From assembly GCF_963668385.1 (NCBI RefSeq), contig NZ_OY764327.1, positions 1,798,001-1,862,000 on the forward strand: 64,000 nt of DNA. Direction: 5' to 3'. Shown here in pieces: positions 28,944 to 38,131 of this stretch (its first letter is position 1; every line of letters starts with the position of its first letter). The translations under genes were made by a program, and so were the position numbers. This stretch comes from an uncultured Carboxylicivirga sp. (GTDB lineage Bacteria > Bacteroidota > Bacteroidia > Bacteroidales > Marinilabiliaceae). The notes under the pieces are model-generated. The model saw only the letters and a program-made list of their open reading frames with translations. It made no database searches and was not told the DNA's origin.

Positions 28944-30890
28944 TTAACTTTTACCAATAATTACTGGTATTTCCAGGTGTGCAATAGTTCCTTGAGATTT
29001 CAACCCTCTGCCTCTTTTATCAAAAATTTCAAGAACTGTTTTCTTTCTGGTATCTTTCCTTATTATTTCCAGGCGTTCCTGAGTAATCTTTAAAGCCATT
29101 GACTCGTGACTTTTTTCGGCTTTACTAATGTTTTTTGCATAGTCAATACCAATACCATTGTCTTCGACTTCAATTATAATGCCATATCCACCTCTTTTAA
29201 AGCGAATTTTAATTAGTCCGCCTTCTCCGATTGGTTTGATACCATGTTCGATAGCATTTTCAATAAACGGTTGTATTAACATGGGTGGTATCATTGCATT
29301 AGTATTTTGTAGTTCCTCTTCAATAGATAAATCATACTCGAATGGAGGTGAGAAGCGTAAACGTTGCAGGTTTAAATAATACTGAAGCATCTCCACTTCT
29401 TCGTTTATAGATATGTATTCGTAATTACTACTTCGTAAAACCTGACGCATTAGTTTAGAAAAATCGGATAGGAATTGACTGGATTTTTCCATGTCGTTTT
29501 CCAATATAAACACCTGAATGGCACTTAAGGCATTAAAAATAAAGTGAGGATTCATTTGAGTTCTCAGTAATCGTTGCTGAAAACGTAAAGTTTTATACTG
29601 ATTGCGTAAACGAATTTGTATGGCAGAAAGTAAGGTGATGATAAAAATAACAAGTCCGATTATAATCACTGTTGTTATATGATATTTTTGTCTGTCAATC
29701 TTGTTTTTTTGAAGTAGTGTTTGTTTGCTCAATTCTTCTACTTTCAACTTACGTGTATTATCACGATAATTACCTTCAGCCATGGTAAGATGAAAGATGT
29801 TTTTTTCGTTGAGTGTACTATCGCGATAAGCAGTGCTGATTTTATGAAACTCAAATGCCTTTTTTATCATCCCTTTTTTCTCATATGCCTGAGAAAGATA
29901 TCTTGCTGCTTCTTCGGCTGTATATTTAGTGCCTATTGCCGTTGAGTTTCTGAGGGCTTTATTTAAATATAAAATAGCTTCGTCAGGATGATTGTCGTTC
30001 AGATAAAGTTTGCCAATATTAGTATAACTAATAGCAACATTCATTAAATCGCCTGATTCAGTATTGGCTTCAAGAGCTTTGAATAAGTACTCAAGAGCCA
30101 ATCTATATTGTTTTTTGTTGGTGTAGACACGACCAATGCTATTGTAGCAAATAGCCTGCCCAATTTTGCTGTTTATTTTTGAGTTGTACTCAAGTGATTC
30201 GAAATGATAATATAAGGCAGAATCTTGGTTATTAAGTTTTTGATAGGCATCTCCAATGTTATTAGTATTAATTGCCATACCTAGAGTGTTATTCAATTTT
30301 TTTGATAGATCCAACGATCGATGAAAATACTCTATAGCAGCCAAATTACGATTAAGATTGTAACTTACATTACCAATGCCGTTAATAGCATAGCTTATGT
30401 GAAAAGAATCCTTATTGTTTTCGGCAATGGTAAGTGATTTCATGTGCATATCTAATGCCTTGCTATTTTCATCAACTCTTCGATAAACCGTACCCATTTG
30501 ATTATAGGTTTCAGCCAATAGGTATGAATCGTTTAGTTCTTCTGCTATTTCAAGTGCATTTTGATTGAAATGCATGGACTTAGCATAAAAGGATTGATTT
30601 CTGAATCGCTTGCCTAAAATAGTATAGATAGTAAATAATTGATGCTTTAATTGATTATTAATAGCCAATTGTTCCGCTTCTTTTAAAAAACTATCGTAAG
30701 GATCCTGATTATTTAACTTAGCATTAAAGGTTTCATTTGATTTTTGAATGAGTTGAGCAACAACAAGTGAATCGGGTGCAGCAATGGCTGATTCCGTGGT
30801 GTCAGATTCCAGTTTTAGTTCTTGTGTTGAACAAAAACATAACGAGAATAATAGTGAGAACAGGGTTATGTTTATTCTTATGTGCTGCAT
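28944..30890 (-). CDS. LytS-type sensor histidine kinase with TPR sensor region
   Basis: A protein of about 648 residues. An N-terminal signal or anchor (residues 1-25, containing LCFC) leads to a periplasmic array of about seven TPR repeats (about 90-370). A transmembrane helix follows (about 405-425, TVIIIGLVIFIITLL). The His_kinase domain carries the phospho-acceptor His in NPHFIFNALSAIQ, and the ATPase domain has PPMLIQPFIENAIEHG and VEDNGIGID. The ATG at 30890 is preferred to the TTG at 30902. LytS-type kinases pair with LytTR regulators, and one is encoded 13 bases downstream. The signal may be a protein or peptide bound by the TPRs. Confidence 0.92.
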   Translation of the reverse strand: MQHIRINITLFSLLFSLCFCSTQELKLESDTTESAIAAPDSLVVAQLIQKSNETFNAKLNNQDPYDSFLKEAEQLAINNQLKHQLFTIYTILGKRFRNQSFYAKSMHFNQNALEIAEELNDSYLLAETYNQMGTVYRRVDENSKALDMHMKSLTIAENNKDSFHISYAINGIGNVSYNLNRNLAAIEYFHRSLDLSKKLNNTLGMAINTNNIGDAYQKLNNQDSALYYHFESLEYNSKINSKIGQAICYNSIGRVYTNKKQYRLALEYLFKALEANTESGDLMNVAISYTNIGKLYLNDNHPDEAILYLNKALRNSTAIGTKYTAEEAARYLSQAYEKKGMIKKAFEFHKISTAYRDSTLNEKNIFHLTMAEGNYRDNTRKLKVEELSKQTLLQKNKIDRQKYHITTVIIIGLVIFIITLLSAIQIRLRNQYKTLRFQQRLLRTQMNPHFIFNALSAIQVFILENDMEKSSQFLSDFSKLMRQVLRSSNYEYISINEEVEMLQYYLNLQRLRFSPPFEYDLSIEEELQNTNAMIPPMLIQPFIENAIEHGIKPIGEGGLIKIRFKRGGYGIIIEVEDNGIGIDYAKNISKAEKSHESMALKITQERLEIIRKDTRKKTVLEIFDKRGRGLKSQGTIAHLEIPVIIGKS

Positions 30891-30998
30891 ATCAGTTAGC
30901 AATGTAGGTAAAAAACAATTTCACCCGAAGAAAAATTATAATATTTTATCCACAAATTTCAGAAGTAATTAACAAGCTAATAGCTTATAAGATTATTA

Positions 30999-31006
30999 TA
31001 TCTTTG
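30999..31006 (+). promoter_or_regulatory. Possible -7 box for dusB
   Basis: TATCTTTG exactly fits TANNTTTG. It lies 18 bases upstream of the GTG start at 31024, which would give a leader of roughly a dozen bases. No clear -33 TTTG is seen. Confidence 0.4.
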
Positions 31007-31023
31007 CGCAAAATTTTAGATGC

Positions 31024-32001
31024 GTGAAAATTGGTAATCTCGATTTAGGTCAACACCCGTTGTTGTTGGCGCCTATGGAAAGTGTGACTGATCCTTCATT
31101 TCGTTCTCTATGTAAGGAGTTTGGAGCCGATATGATGTATACCGAATTTGTTTCAGCTCGGGCTTTGGTACGTAAAGTAAATCGTACTGTGCGTAAGCTT
31201 CAAATAACAGAGGCTGAAAGGCCTTTGGGTATACAATTATATGGAGGAGATGTAGATTTAATGAGAGAAGCAGCAATAATGGCTCAGCAAGCCAAGCCTG
31301 AAGTTATTGATCTGAATTTTGGTTGTCCGGTTAAAAAAATTGCAACAAAGGGAAGTGGTTCAGGATTGTTGCGCGATATACCTCAATTATTGAAAATAAC
31401 TAAGGCTGTTATTGATGCGGTTGATATTCCAGTTACTGTAAAAACGCGTTTAGGGTGGGATGAAAATAATTACGTTATTGAAACCTTAGCGGAACAATTG
31501 CAGGATTTAGGAATTGCGGCATTAACCATTCACGGAAGAACAAAAGAACAGATGTATTCTGGTAAAGCTGATTGGACATTAATCGGTAAAGTAAAGAATA
31601 ATCCTCGTATGCATATTCCTATTATTGGTAATGGTGATATTACGGGCCCTGAAAAGGCCCAAGAATTAATTGATCGATATGGGGTTGATGCTTTAATGAT
31701 TGGTCGTCCATCTATTGGTCGTCCATGGATATTTAAAGAAATTAAACATTACCTTAATACCGGAGTGTTATTAGAACCAATAACTATACAACAAGAAGCT
31801 GAAATATTAAAAGAGTTGGTGAGACGATCGGTTGAATATATCGATGAAAAAGCTGGAATTCTTCATGCACGTCGTCATCTGGCAAAGGTATTCACCAATT
31901 TACCTGATATACGTGATCTTCGCATTAAGCTATTAACCGAAAAACAAGTGGAAGGGGTGATGTGTGTGCTTGACGAAATTGTAGAACGTTATTCCAATTA
32001 A
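31024..32001 (+). CDS. dusB: tRNA-dihydrouridine synthase DusB
   Basis: A flavin enzyme of 325 residues that reduces uridine to dihydrouridine in tRNA D-loops. The GTG at 31024 is chosen because it gives the family N-terminus MKIGNLDLG exactly, while the nearby ATG at 31020 is in another frame. Motifs are LAPMESVTDPSFR at residues 15-27, the catalytic Cys101 in NFGCPVKK, TIHGRTKEQMYSG, IGNGDI and MIGRPSIGRPW for FMN binding. The stop overlaps the stop of the convergent LolE-like gene by four bases. Confidence 0.95.
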   Translation: MKIGNLDLGQHPLLLAPMESVTDPSFRSLCKEFGADMMYTEFVSARALVRKVNRTVRKLQITEAERPLGIQLYGGDVDLMREAAIMAQQAKPEVIDLNFGCPVKKIATKGSGSGLLRDIPQLLKITKAVIDAVDIPVTVKTRLGWDENNYVIETLAEQLQDLGIAALTIHGRTKEQMYSGKADWTLIGKVKNNPRMHIPIIGNGDITGPEKAQELIDRYGVDALMIGRPSIGRPWIFKEIKHYLNTGVLLEPITIQQEAEILKELVRRSVEYIDEKAGILHARRHLAKVFTNLPDIRDLRIKLLTEKQVEGVMCVLDEIVERYSN

Positions 32002-33236
32002 GGCATTCCTGTTTCGGCGTAATATCTTTTTACAATAACTTTTACAGGATACCAGGCAGCCAGATAAGCAATGATGCATACTGTGATAAGTACAATTATT
32101 ACATCGCTCCAAACCAGTTGAACGGGATAAGCATCTACTAAATATGATCCTCCACCTGAAAAGGTGATAAAACCAAAATGCTGTTGCAGTAAAACCAAAG
32201 CAACTCCTAAAACCAACCCAATTATAACACCTAGAAGTGATATCAGCAATCCTTCAATTAAAAAGATGCGAGTAACCAGTTTTCTGTCACCACCCATGCT
32301 TTTTAATGTGAAAATACTTTCCTTTTTTTCGAATATCAGCATCGACATGGTGCCAATAACATTAAAAGCAGCAATGGCTAAAATAAAGGCTAAAATAAGA
32401 AAGGCCATTAATTTCTCAACTTTCATCACTTTATAAAACGAAGAATGCTGTTGTTGTCGATCCAAGGCTTTTAAGTGATGATTGCTGATTTCTTCAATCG
32501 CTTGTTTAACCTGATTTATCTTTTCCTGATTTTTGACACTAACAAATAATGCCGAAACAGCTGTTGAGTCATACTCAAACAAACGGCGGGCTTGTTCTAT
32601 TCCAATGATGAGGAATTGGCTATCGTATTCAACCTGTTGAACCATGAAAATGCCACTGGGATTAATATATTCTTTTCTAAAGGCATTTTGAGGAGCCATC
32701 ATGATGATGTTTCCGGTTCTTTTGGGCACATACATTACCAGAGGTGTTACAAAATTCATTCGCAAAGCCAATTGGTTGGCTAATATTCCACCAATAACTC
32801 CCCTGTTATTGTGATTATGATTGAGTTCAAACTTGCCTTCAACCATAATGGAATCAATTCTACTAATTTGATTAAATGTGCTGTCAACTCCTAAAATCAT
32901 AGCCGGAGCTCTTCTTTTATCAAATTTAAGCAAAGATTGATTTTCGAGGGTTTCGCATATCAGGTCAATATCATTAATGCTTTTGATTGATGCATAGTCA
33001 ATCGAATCAGTTGAAAATATTTTGCCTTCGGCTGGTATTACTTTTAAATCCGGATCGAAATTACCGTAAAGGTTACCAACAAAATCGTGAAGACCATTGA
33101 ATACCGATAACACAACCAATAAAGCCATACTCGCTGTCAGTACGCCTACCATCGATATCAGAGAGATGATATTAATGATATTTTGCGATTTCTTTGCAAA
33201 TAAATAACGTTTGGCTATGTTAAAGGCAATGTTCAT
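31998..33236 (-). CDS. LolC/LolE-type lipoprotein-releasing permease
   Basis: A 412-residue ABC transporter permease of the FtsX/MacB type. It has an N-terminal transmembrane helix (about 20-48, IISLISMVGVLTASMALLVV), a periplasmic domain (about 55-270) and three C-terminal helices (about 275-395). The sequence FEKKESIFTLKSMGGDRKLVTRIF is the coupling-helix region. In Bacteroidota a single such protein usually works with a LolD ATPase to release lipoproteins from the inner membrane. The ATPase gene is not in the window. It is the third gene of a tight operon with rbfA and a methyltransferase and starts directly after the methyltransferase stop. Confidence 0.9.
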   Translation of the reverse strand: MNIAFNIAKRYLFAKKSQNIINIISLISMVGVLTASMALLVVLSVFNGLHDFVGNLYGNFDPDLKVIPAEGKIFSTDSIDYASIKSINDIDLICETLENQSLLKFDKRRAPAMILGVDSTFNQISRIDSIMVEGKFELNHNHNNRGVIGGILANQLALRMNFVTPLVMYVPKRTGNIIMMAPQNAFRKEYINPSGIFMVQQVEYDSQFLIIGIEQARRLFEYDSTAVSALFVSVKNQEKINQVKQAIEEISNHHLKALDRQQQHSSFYKVMKVEKLMAFLILAFILAIAAFNVIGTMSMLIFEKKESIFTLKSMGGDRKLVTRIFLIEGLLISLLGVIIGLVLGVALVLLQQHFGFITFSGGGSYLVDAYPVQLVWSDVIIVLITVCIIAYLAAWYPVKVIVKRYYAETGMP

Positions 33237-34067
33237 CTATTGTTTTTTGTGAGCAACAACCATTAATCCGGTTCCACTTTTTTGTTCTGATGCTGTATCA
33301 ATAATATTCAATATAAAAGCGATTGGATAGGCAACGATGTAATAAAATGGAAGCAAGACGAAAAATAATTTGCTGGCGTTTAGCATCAGAATAGGAAATT
33401 TCATCGATAACTTCCATGATAAACTTCCCGGTTTACCATAGGTGTAATGAGTTTCTATATCGCTGAATCCGGCTTGCTCCAGTTTTTTACGAATATCATC
33501 AGCATTGTATCCATCTCTAACGTGTTCATCGATAAAACCATGTACTCCGTCTTCTTCTTCGTGATGATGATGCGTATCTGAACCTCCCTGATCAGAAGGA
33601 GTTGAGATGAGTAGAGTACCGTTGTTTTTCATCGATTTATGAAAATTATCAAATACCAACTCATCTTCAAGAATGTGTTCCATTACATCAACCGAAAGAA
33701 TTAAGTCGAAAGTATTAGGTTTAACAAACTTGGTAAGATCGCCAATCTCAAATTTAACACGGTTGCCGCGTCCTATTTTACTGAAAAACTGGTTACAATC
33801 AGCAATTTGCTCTTCTTTAACATCAACGCCAGTAATGTCCCACTTTTTACCCAGCGACGACATGAAATAATCGTATTGACCAAATCCACTACCAGCATCT
33901 AAAACTTTAAGATTGTTGGCAGAGCTAGCTGCTTTTTTCTTAAGTTCACGTCTAATATACCAGGCGCGTAATAGTAAAAGATCGAGTAATCGATAAAATA
34001 AAATCCGAAGAAAAGGTGTTTGGTTAAACACTTTCCCCAACGAACGTTTAATTGGGTCGTATTGCAT
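33237..34067 (-). CDS. Class I SAM-dependent methyltransferase with C-terminal membrane segments
   Basis: A 276-residue protein. The SAM site is VLDAGSGFGQYDYF near residue 55, with the acidic GVDVKEEQ after it, and the post-I motif is DLILSVDVMEHI. The loop near residue 160 holds four His followed by three Glu (THHHHEEEDG), an unusual cluster that might bind a metal. Hydrophobic stretches at about 225-260 suggest that it sits on the membrane. The acceptor is unknown, and ubiquinone/menaquinone-type or lipid targets are possible. It lies three bases after rbfA and abuts the LolE-type gene. Confidence 0.85.
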   Translation of the reverse strand: MQYDPIKRSLGKVFNQTPFLRILFYRLLDLLLLRAWYIRRELKKKAASSANNLKVLDAGSGFGQYDYFMSSLGKKWDITGVDVKEEQIADCNQFFSKIGRGNRVKFEIGDLTKFVKPNTFDLILSVDVMEHILEDELVFDNFHKSMKNNGTLLISTPSDQGGSDTHHHHEEEDGVHGFIDEHVRDGYNADDIRKKLEQAGFSDIETHYTYGKPGSLSWKLSMKFPILMLNASKLFFVLLPFYYIVAYPIAFILNIIDTASEQKSGTGLMVVAHKKQ

Positions 34068-34070
34068 TTT

Positions 34071-34409
34071 CTATTCTTTTAACAGGCGGTCAATATTATC
34101 TAAATAGTCAAGACTGTCGTCTTTAAAGAATTTTAAATCAGGAATAATCCGCATCTGTTTTCCTACTCTTTTGCCCAAAGCAAATCTGATTTGATGTGTA
34201 TTTTCAACTATATTATTGAATACATCATCAATATTGGTTGACGGAAAGATGCTTAGATAAATCTTTGCCTGTCCTAAATCGGGCGAAATACGAACAACGG
34301 TAACAGTAACCATAACGCCCATTACCAGTTCTTTAACCTCTTTCTGAAATAGCTCACTAATCTCTTTTTGTAGTAAGCGCGATATTTTCTTTTGTCTTGT
34401 TGAATCCAT
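34071..34409 (-). CDS. rbfA: Ribosome-binding factor A
   Basis: A 112-residue KH-fold protein that helps 30S subunit maturation and 16S rRNA 5'-end processing. Visible family features are RISRLLQKEISELFQKEV-type N-terminal helices, the VTVVRISPDLGQAKIYLSIFP strand pair and GKRVGKQMRIIPDLKFFKDDSLD near the C-terminus. The normal length is about 110-130 residues. It is the first gene of the rbfA-methyltransferase-LolE operon. Confidence 0.93.
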   Translation of the reverse strand: MDSTRQKKISRLLQKEISELFQKEVKELVMGVMVTVTVVRISPDLGQAKIYLSIFPSTNIDDVFNNIVENTHQIRFALGKRVGKQMRIIPDLKFFKDDSLDYLDNIDRLLKE

Positions 34410-34471
34410 TATAAAGCATTTACATCCGCGAAATTAAGATTTTTAGATGGATTATTCATTCTATATAAAGA

Positions 34472-34499
34472 AACCTGCAACTATTAGCTGTTACAGGTT
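34472..34499 (-). terminator. Hairpin after the Spy-like gene
   Basis: AACCTG and CAGGTT arms with an inner AAC/GTT pairing lie about 40 bases past the stop of the Spy-like gene. The following minus-strand run is only TTCTTT, so the call is moderate. Confidence 0.45.
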
Positions 34500-34541
34500 A
34501 TAAAAATTACATTCAATTAGATGATAAGATGGATGAATTCA

Positions 34542-34919
34542 TTAACGGTTTGGTGCACCGCTACGACCTCTATCTTGATGTCCTTTCATTCGTTTTTCTT
34601 CTAATTCCTTATGCTTATTAAACTGGTCTGCAGTTAATATTTTTTTTAGTTCATTATCGCGTTCATCCCTGAGTTTTGTCATCGATTCTCTCATTTTATC
34701 TCTGTCTCCTTGGTTTTCCTCATGTAAGTTCCTCATTTTTTCGCCAAAGTTCTTGTTGAGTTCTGCAACTTTTCCCTGTTGCTCTTCTGTCAGATTTAAG
34801 TCTTTAGTCATTTGAGCAGTTTGTTGTTTTGCTCGTTGTTCAGAATTCATGCGGTTCTGGGCATGAGTAATGTTTGCAAATAGTAATATCACTATCACAA
34901 GTAGACTCCATATTTTCAT
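34542..34919 (-). CDS. Spy/CpxP-like secreted helical protein
   Basis: A 125-residue exported protein. The signal peptide covers residues 1-20 (ending in THAQ). The rest is a long charged helical hairpin with LNLTEEQQGKVAELNKNF and a second copy-like segment LKKILTADQFNKHKELEE. These correspond to the paired LTxEQ-type motifs of Spy/CpxP-like periplasmic proteins. Such proteins act as chaperones or envelope-stress sensors, but this role is inferred. It is not in the rbfA operon, since a 132-base gap and a hairpin separate them. Confidence 0.8.
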   Translation of the reverse strand: MKIWSLLVIVILLFANITHAQNRMNSEQRAKQQTAQMTKDLNLTEEQQGKVAELNKNFGEKMRNLHEENQGDRDKMRESMTKLRDERDNELKKILTADQFNKHKELEEKRMKGHQDRGRSGAPNR

Positions 34920-35150
34920 AATAATTTATTTAAGGGGTTTTATTATTAGACGACTATTATTTATCAATTCCTGTGGTATCTCATCGTTGGTTAGAAGAGT
35001 TAAGTCTAAGGGGCAGAAATACAGTGTAAAACAAAGTAGGTGGTTAAATTGTTAACAAGTTGTTATAATCTTTTAATGTGGAAATGGTGCTGATATTAAA
35101 TTAATTACACAACTTGGGTTTGAGTGAAGAAATTTAAACTAGGGGCCTTT

Positions 35151-37094
35151 ATGATTAAAGGGATAAGATATATTATTTCTATCGTTTTATTAGGGGGATT
35201 TTATTTATTGGCGTTTTCTCAATCTGCCAAAAAACCAATAAAAAACAGGAATCTACACCGTGCTTTTCAGCAGGAAGAATCCGGCGACTTTCATAATGCT
35301 ATTAATTCATTTAAAGATATTGTTAATTCGCATCCCGATTTCGTAGAAGGGTATTTACATTTAGGCATATGCTATTTAAATCTTAATAATAGTGCTGATA
35401 CAGCAGTTGTGTATCTCGAGAAAGGATTTTCTCAATTAGATTCAAGTGAAGTTCTTTCCGATTTAGGTCTAGACATTCAACTAACTCTTGCTAAGAGTTA
35501 TCAGGTAATTATGCAAACCGATAAAGCGTTGGATATTTATAATTATTTATCTCAGAATATCGATAATCTAATATTACTTGATGAGATAGAAAAAGAGAAA
35601 AGGATGTGTGAAAACGCAAAGATATTTCTGCAAAATCCAATAGATATAACCATTACAAATCTGGGGAAAAAGATAAATAGTAAGTACGATGATCACAGTC
35701 CGTTGGTCTCGGTTTTTGAGGACTTAGTAATATTTACATCCAGGCGGAGTGATGCTAAATTACCTAAGTTGAGAGATGGTCAATATCCTGAGAAAATTTA
35801 TTCGTCGCAATATGAAGGAGAATGGGAGAAAGCCTCTTCTTTAACACATTTTTTCAAAAATCCTGAACATGAGTCAGCTTTGTCTATTTCTTCAGATGGT
35901 ACCGAACTATTTATTTATCGAAACGATGATGAAGGCAAAAGTATTTACGAAAGCAGATATGTAAATCAAGAATGGTTGGAGCCTGTTAAGTTACCATATC
36001 CCATTAATACTATTGCCGATGAAACACATGCATCGTTGTCGGCCGATAAAAGCACTTTGTTTTTTGTGAGTAATAGGGCTGGAGGTTATGGAGGAACAGA
36101 TATTTATATGGCAAAGAAAAATATAGATGGAACGTGGGGAACAGTACGTAATTTAGGTCCAAATGTAAATACACGGTATGATGAAGAAACAGCCATGATT
36201 CATCCGGATGGGAAAACTTTGTATTTTGCTTCGGAAGGACATAATAGTATGGGGCGAATGGATGTTTTTTTTACCCAGATGCAAGCTGATAGCACATGGG
36301 AGGAACCTGTAAACTTAGGTTATCCGATTAATACTCCTGATGATGATTTCTTCTTTTTACCAACTCTTGATCGAAGTAAGGCCTATGTGGCTTCGGCACG
36401 GTTTAATGATAATTATGGCGGTTCGGATATTTATAAAGTTGAATTTGATGCTTCGTTTCAGGGAGAATTAGCTGTTATTGAAGGTGAGGTGATAGATAAA
36501 TCAAAACTACAGGAAGGTGGAGTTAGAATTATGGTTACCCGTAAAGTCGATGATAGATTGGTTGGTGATTACAGACCTGACAAAGAATCGGGTAGGTATG
36601 TAATGTTTCTCGAAACAGGATATGATTATCAAGTTGAAGAAAAAGCTGGAAAGAAAGAAATGCGAGTATCATCGTTGCATGTAGATCAAGAAATGGCCAG
36701 CTCTAATGAAGTTTCGCTTTATACATTTGAAGATATAAGAATGGAACCTCCATTGGTGCATATCACAATTAAAGCTCCTTTTGAAGAAGAAAGTAAACAG
36801 ATTGAAGAACAGATTATAAGAGAAATGCATAATGTCAAAAATATTGAGTATTATACAGTTCAAATATTAGCTCTGAAGCATAAACCAATATTTGCATTTC
36901 TGTATTTCAATGGGCTGATTAAGGATGATATACAATCTTTTAAATGCTCTGATGGATATACCCGTTATATTTATGGTGTATATAACAATAAAGAAGAATC
37001 GTTAAAAGCCAGGGAAAGACTCAAACAAATGGGGCGTTTTAAAGATTCGTTTGTTCGTCCAATTAATGATTTAGAAACATTAAAAATTAATTAA
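35151..37094 (+). CDS. TPR-PD40 surface protein with SPOR-like C-terminus
   Basis: A protein of 647 residues from the ATG at 35151. A GTG at 35124 would add nine residues, but the ATG gives a cleaner signal peptide (ending in AFSQS). TPR repeats cover about 30-150. PD40/WD40-like blades follow (about 190-430), with the recurring pattern seen in LSADKSTLFFVSNRAGGYGG and IHPDGKTLYFASEG. A small beta domain (about 440-540) comes next. The last 80 residues start YYTVQILALK and resemble a SPOR-like fold, not the OmpA peptidoglycan-binding domain that ends related T9SS proteins such as PorE. It may link the envelope or surface assembly to peptidoglycan. Confidence 0.78.
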   Translation: MIKGIRYIISIVLLGGFYLLAFSQSAKKPIKNRNLHRAFQQEESGDFHNAINSFKDIVNSHPDFVEGYLHLGICYLNLNNSADTAVVYLEKGFSQLDSSEVLSDLGLDIQLTLAKSYQVIMQTDKALDIYNYLSQNIDNLILLDEIEKEKRMCENAKIFLQNPIDITITNLGKKINSKYDDHSPLVSVFEDLVIFTSRRSDAKLPKLRDGQYPEKIYSSQYEGEWEKASSLTHFFKNPEHESALSISSDGTELFIYRNDDEGKSIYESRYVNQEWLEPVKLPYPINTIADETHASLSADKSTLFFVSNRAGGYGGTDIYMAKKNIDGTWGTVRNLGPNVNTRYDEETAMIHPDGKTLYFASEGHNSMGRMDVFFTQMQADSTWEEPVNLGYPINTPDDDFFFLPTLDRSKAYVASARFNDNYGGSDIYKVEFDASFQGELAVIEGEVIDKSKLQEGGVRIMVTRKVDDRLVGDYRPDKESGRYVMFLETGYDYQVEEKAGKKEMRVSSLHVDQEMASSNEVSLYTFEDIRMEPPLVHITIKAPFEEESKQIEEQIIREMHNVKNIEYYTVQILALKHKPIFAFLYFNGLIKDDIQSFKCSDGYTRYIYGVYNNKEESLKARERLKQMGRFKDSFVRPINDLETLKIN

Positions 37095-37132
37095 TATTTC
37101 AGAATAAGGTCGGCCGTTATTCTCAAATTAGA

Positions 37133-37166
37133 AAAACCTATTTCAGTGAATTGAAATAGGTTTTTT
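37133..37166 (+). terminator. Terminator after the TPR-PD40 gene
   Basis: The perfect 11-base arms AACCTATTTCA and TGAAATAGGTT surround a six-base loop and are followed by TTTTTTG. A-rich sequence before the stem could also let it work on the other strand. Confidence 0.8.
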
Positions 37167-37471
37167 GTTTGTTGATTGACAGCCAGTGTATTGTATTATA
37201 AATATTTCTTAACAAATAATATTGTAATCTAAATATTGCAATATTCAGTTTATTGTCTCCACATCTCTTATTGGCTTTTATAAAGCGATTGATTATAAGT
37301 TGGTTTGCTTGTTTGTAATACACGTTAATACCTGTTAATATATATTTATTAGTTCGTTTATGGCATAAAATTTATTGGTAATGCAATGGTGAGTTGGTTG
37401 TCTAATTGATGTATGCAATCATCAGATATTTAGTGTGATATAAAAGTATTATTAATAAATAAGTAGTAGGA
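37167..37471. other. Intergenic region with no clear gene
   Basis: About 300 bases of AT-rich DNA between the terminator and the 199-residue protein. A 61-codon minus-strand frame exists at 37138-37323, but it overlaps the terminator and has no family-like features, so I do not call it. I see no named regulatory element. The region should contain the promoter of the downstream gene. Confidence 0.5.
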
Positions 37472-38071
37472 ATGAAAAAGTATTTATTCGGATTAATTGT
37501 ATTAGTTTTTGCAATGCAATTAAAAGCAACAGACAAAGTTAAGGTATTTAACATTCAAAAGTTCAATGAGCCGGTTCTTTCTGTTATTAATACAGAAAAA
37601 CAATTTGATTATCTGGTAATTAAAGAAACAAAAACAAACAAGGTGTTATTAGAGAAGAATGTAAGTAACAAATTGAACATTCATGAACGTCTTGATTTTG
37701 TTGAAGGAGGAGCAAAAAATTATACCGTTGAACTTGTTAGTAAAACGAACCATGAAAAAAGTGAATATGATGTGGTTAATAATTTTGTGATTCAAAATAT
37801 CGTTGAAATTTCGGATAACGGGACAGAGGATACCAAAATGTTTGTTCTTGATGATGAAACATTATTGGTTAGCCACATAAATGGTGATAGAAATCCATTA
37901 TGCCTGGTAATTGAGGATGTTGATACTAATAAACGATTAGTTGAACGTACAGTAGGTAAAGACAGACTTTTTTCGCGTAAACAAAATATTGTAAGATTGA
38001 AGAAAGGTAGTAGTTATAGAGCAACCTTATACTCTGGTGATACAGCCTATGTATTCAATTTTGTGAAATAG
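37472..38071 (+). CDS. Secreted protein with two internal repeats, function unknown
   Basis: A 199-residue exported protein (signal about 1-19, ending in LKAT). The mature part holds two related halves of about 75 residues. The first contains LVIKETKTNKVLLEKNV (about 49-65) and the second contains LVIEDVDTNKRLVERTV (about 144-160), each followed by a VRLKKG/VEGGAKN-type strand and a (T/A)VEL or TLYSG strand. This suggests two beta-sandwich domains from an internal duplication, somewhat like DUF3244-type small secreted proteins. No catalytic motif is visible. It stands alone, with terminators on both sides. Confidence 0.75.
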   Translation: MKKYLFGLIVLVFAMQLKATDKVKVFNIQKFNEPVLSVINTEKQFDYLVIKETKTNKVLLEKNVSNKLNIHERLDFVEGGAKNYTVELVSKTNHEKSEYDVVNNFVIQNIVEISDNGTEDTKMFVLDDETLLVSHINGDRNPLCLVIEDVDTNKRLVERTVGKDRLFSRKQNIVRLKKGSSYRATLYSGDTAYVFNFVK

Positions 38072-38090
38072 ATTGATTTAGAGGGCTAAA

Positions 38091-38121
38091 AAGGCTGTTC
38101 ATATTTATTATGGACAGCCTT
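38091..38121. terminator. Bidirectional terminator
   Basis: AAGGCTGTTCA and TGGACAGCCTT pair with one G-T around a nine-base loop. The stem is flanked by AAAA and TT-rich sequence, between the plus-strand gene ending at 38071 and the minus-strand gene ending at 38132. The core closely resembles the hairpin at 57855-57888. Confidence 0.75.
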
Positions 38122-38131
38122 TATTAGAAGG

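Noticed and set aside
37138-37323. A 61-codon minus-strand frame in the gap before the 199-residue secreted protein.
   Set aside because: It overlaps a clear plus-strand terminator, has no signal or family features and looks like a chance frame in AT-rich DNA.
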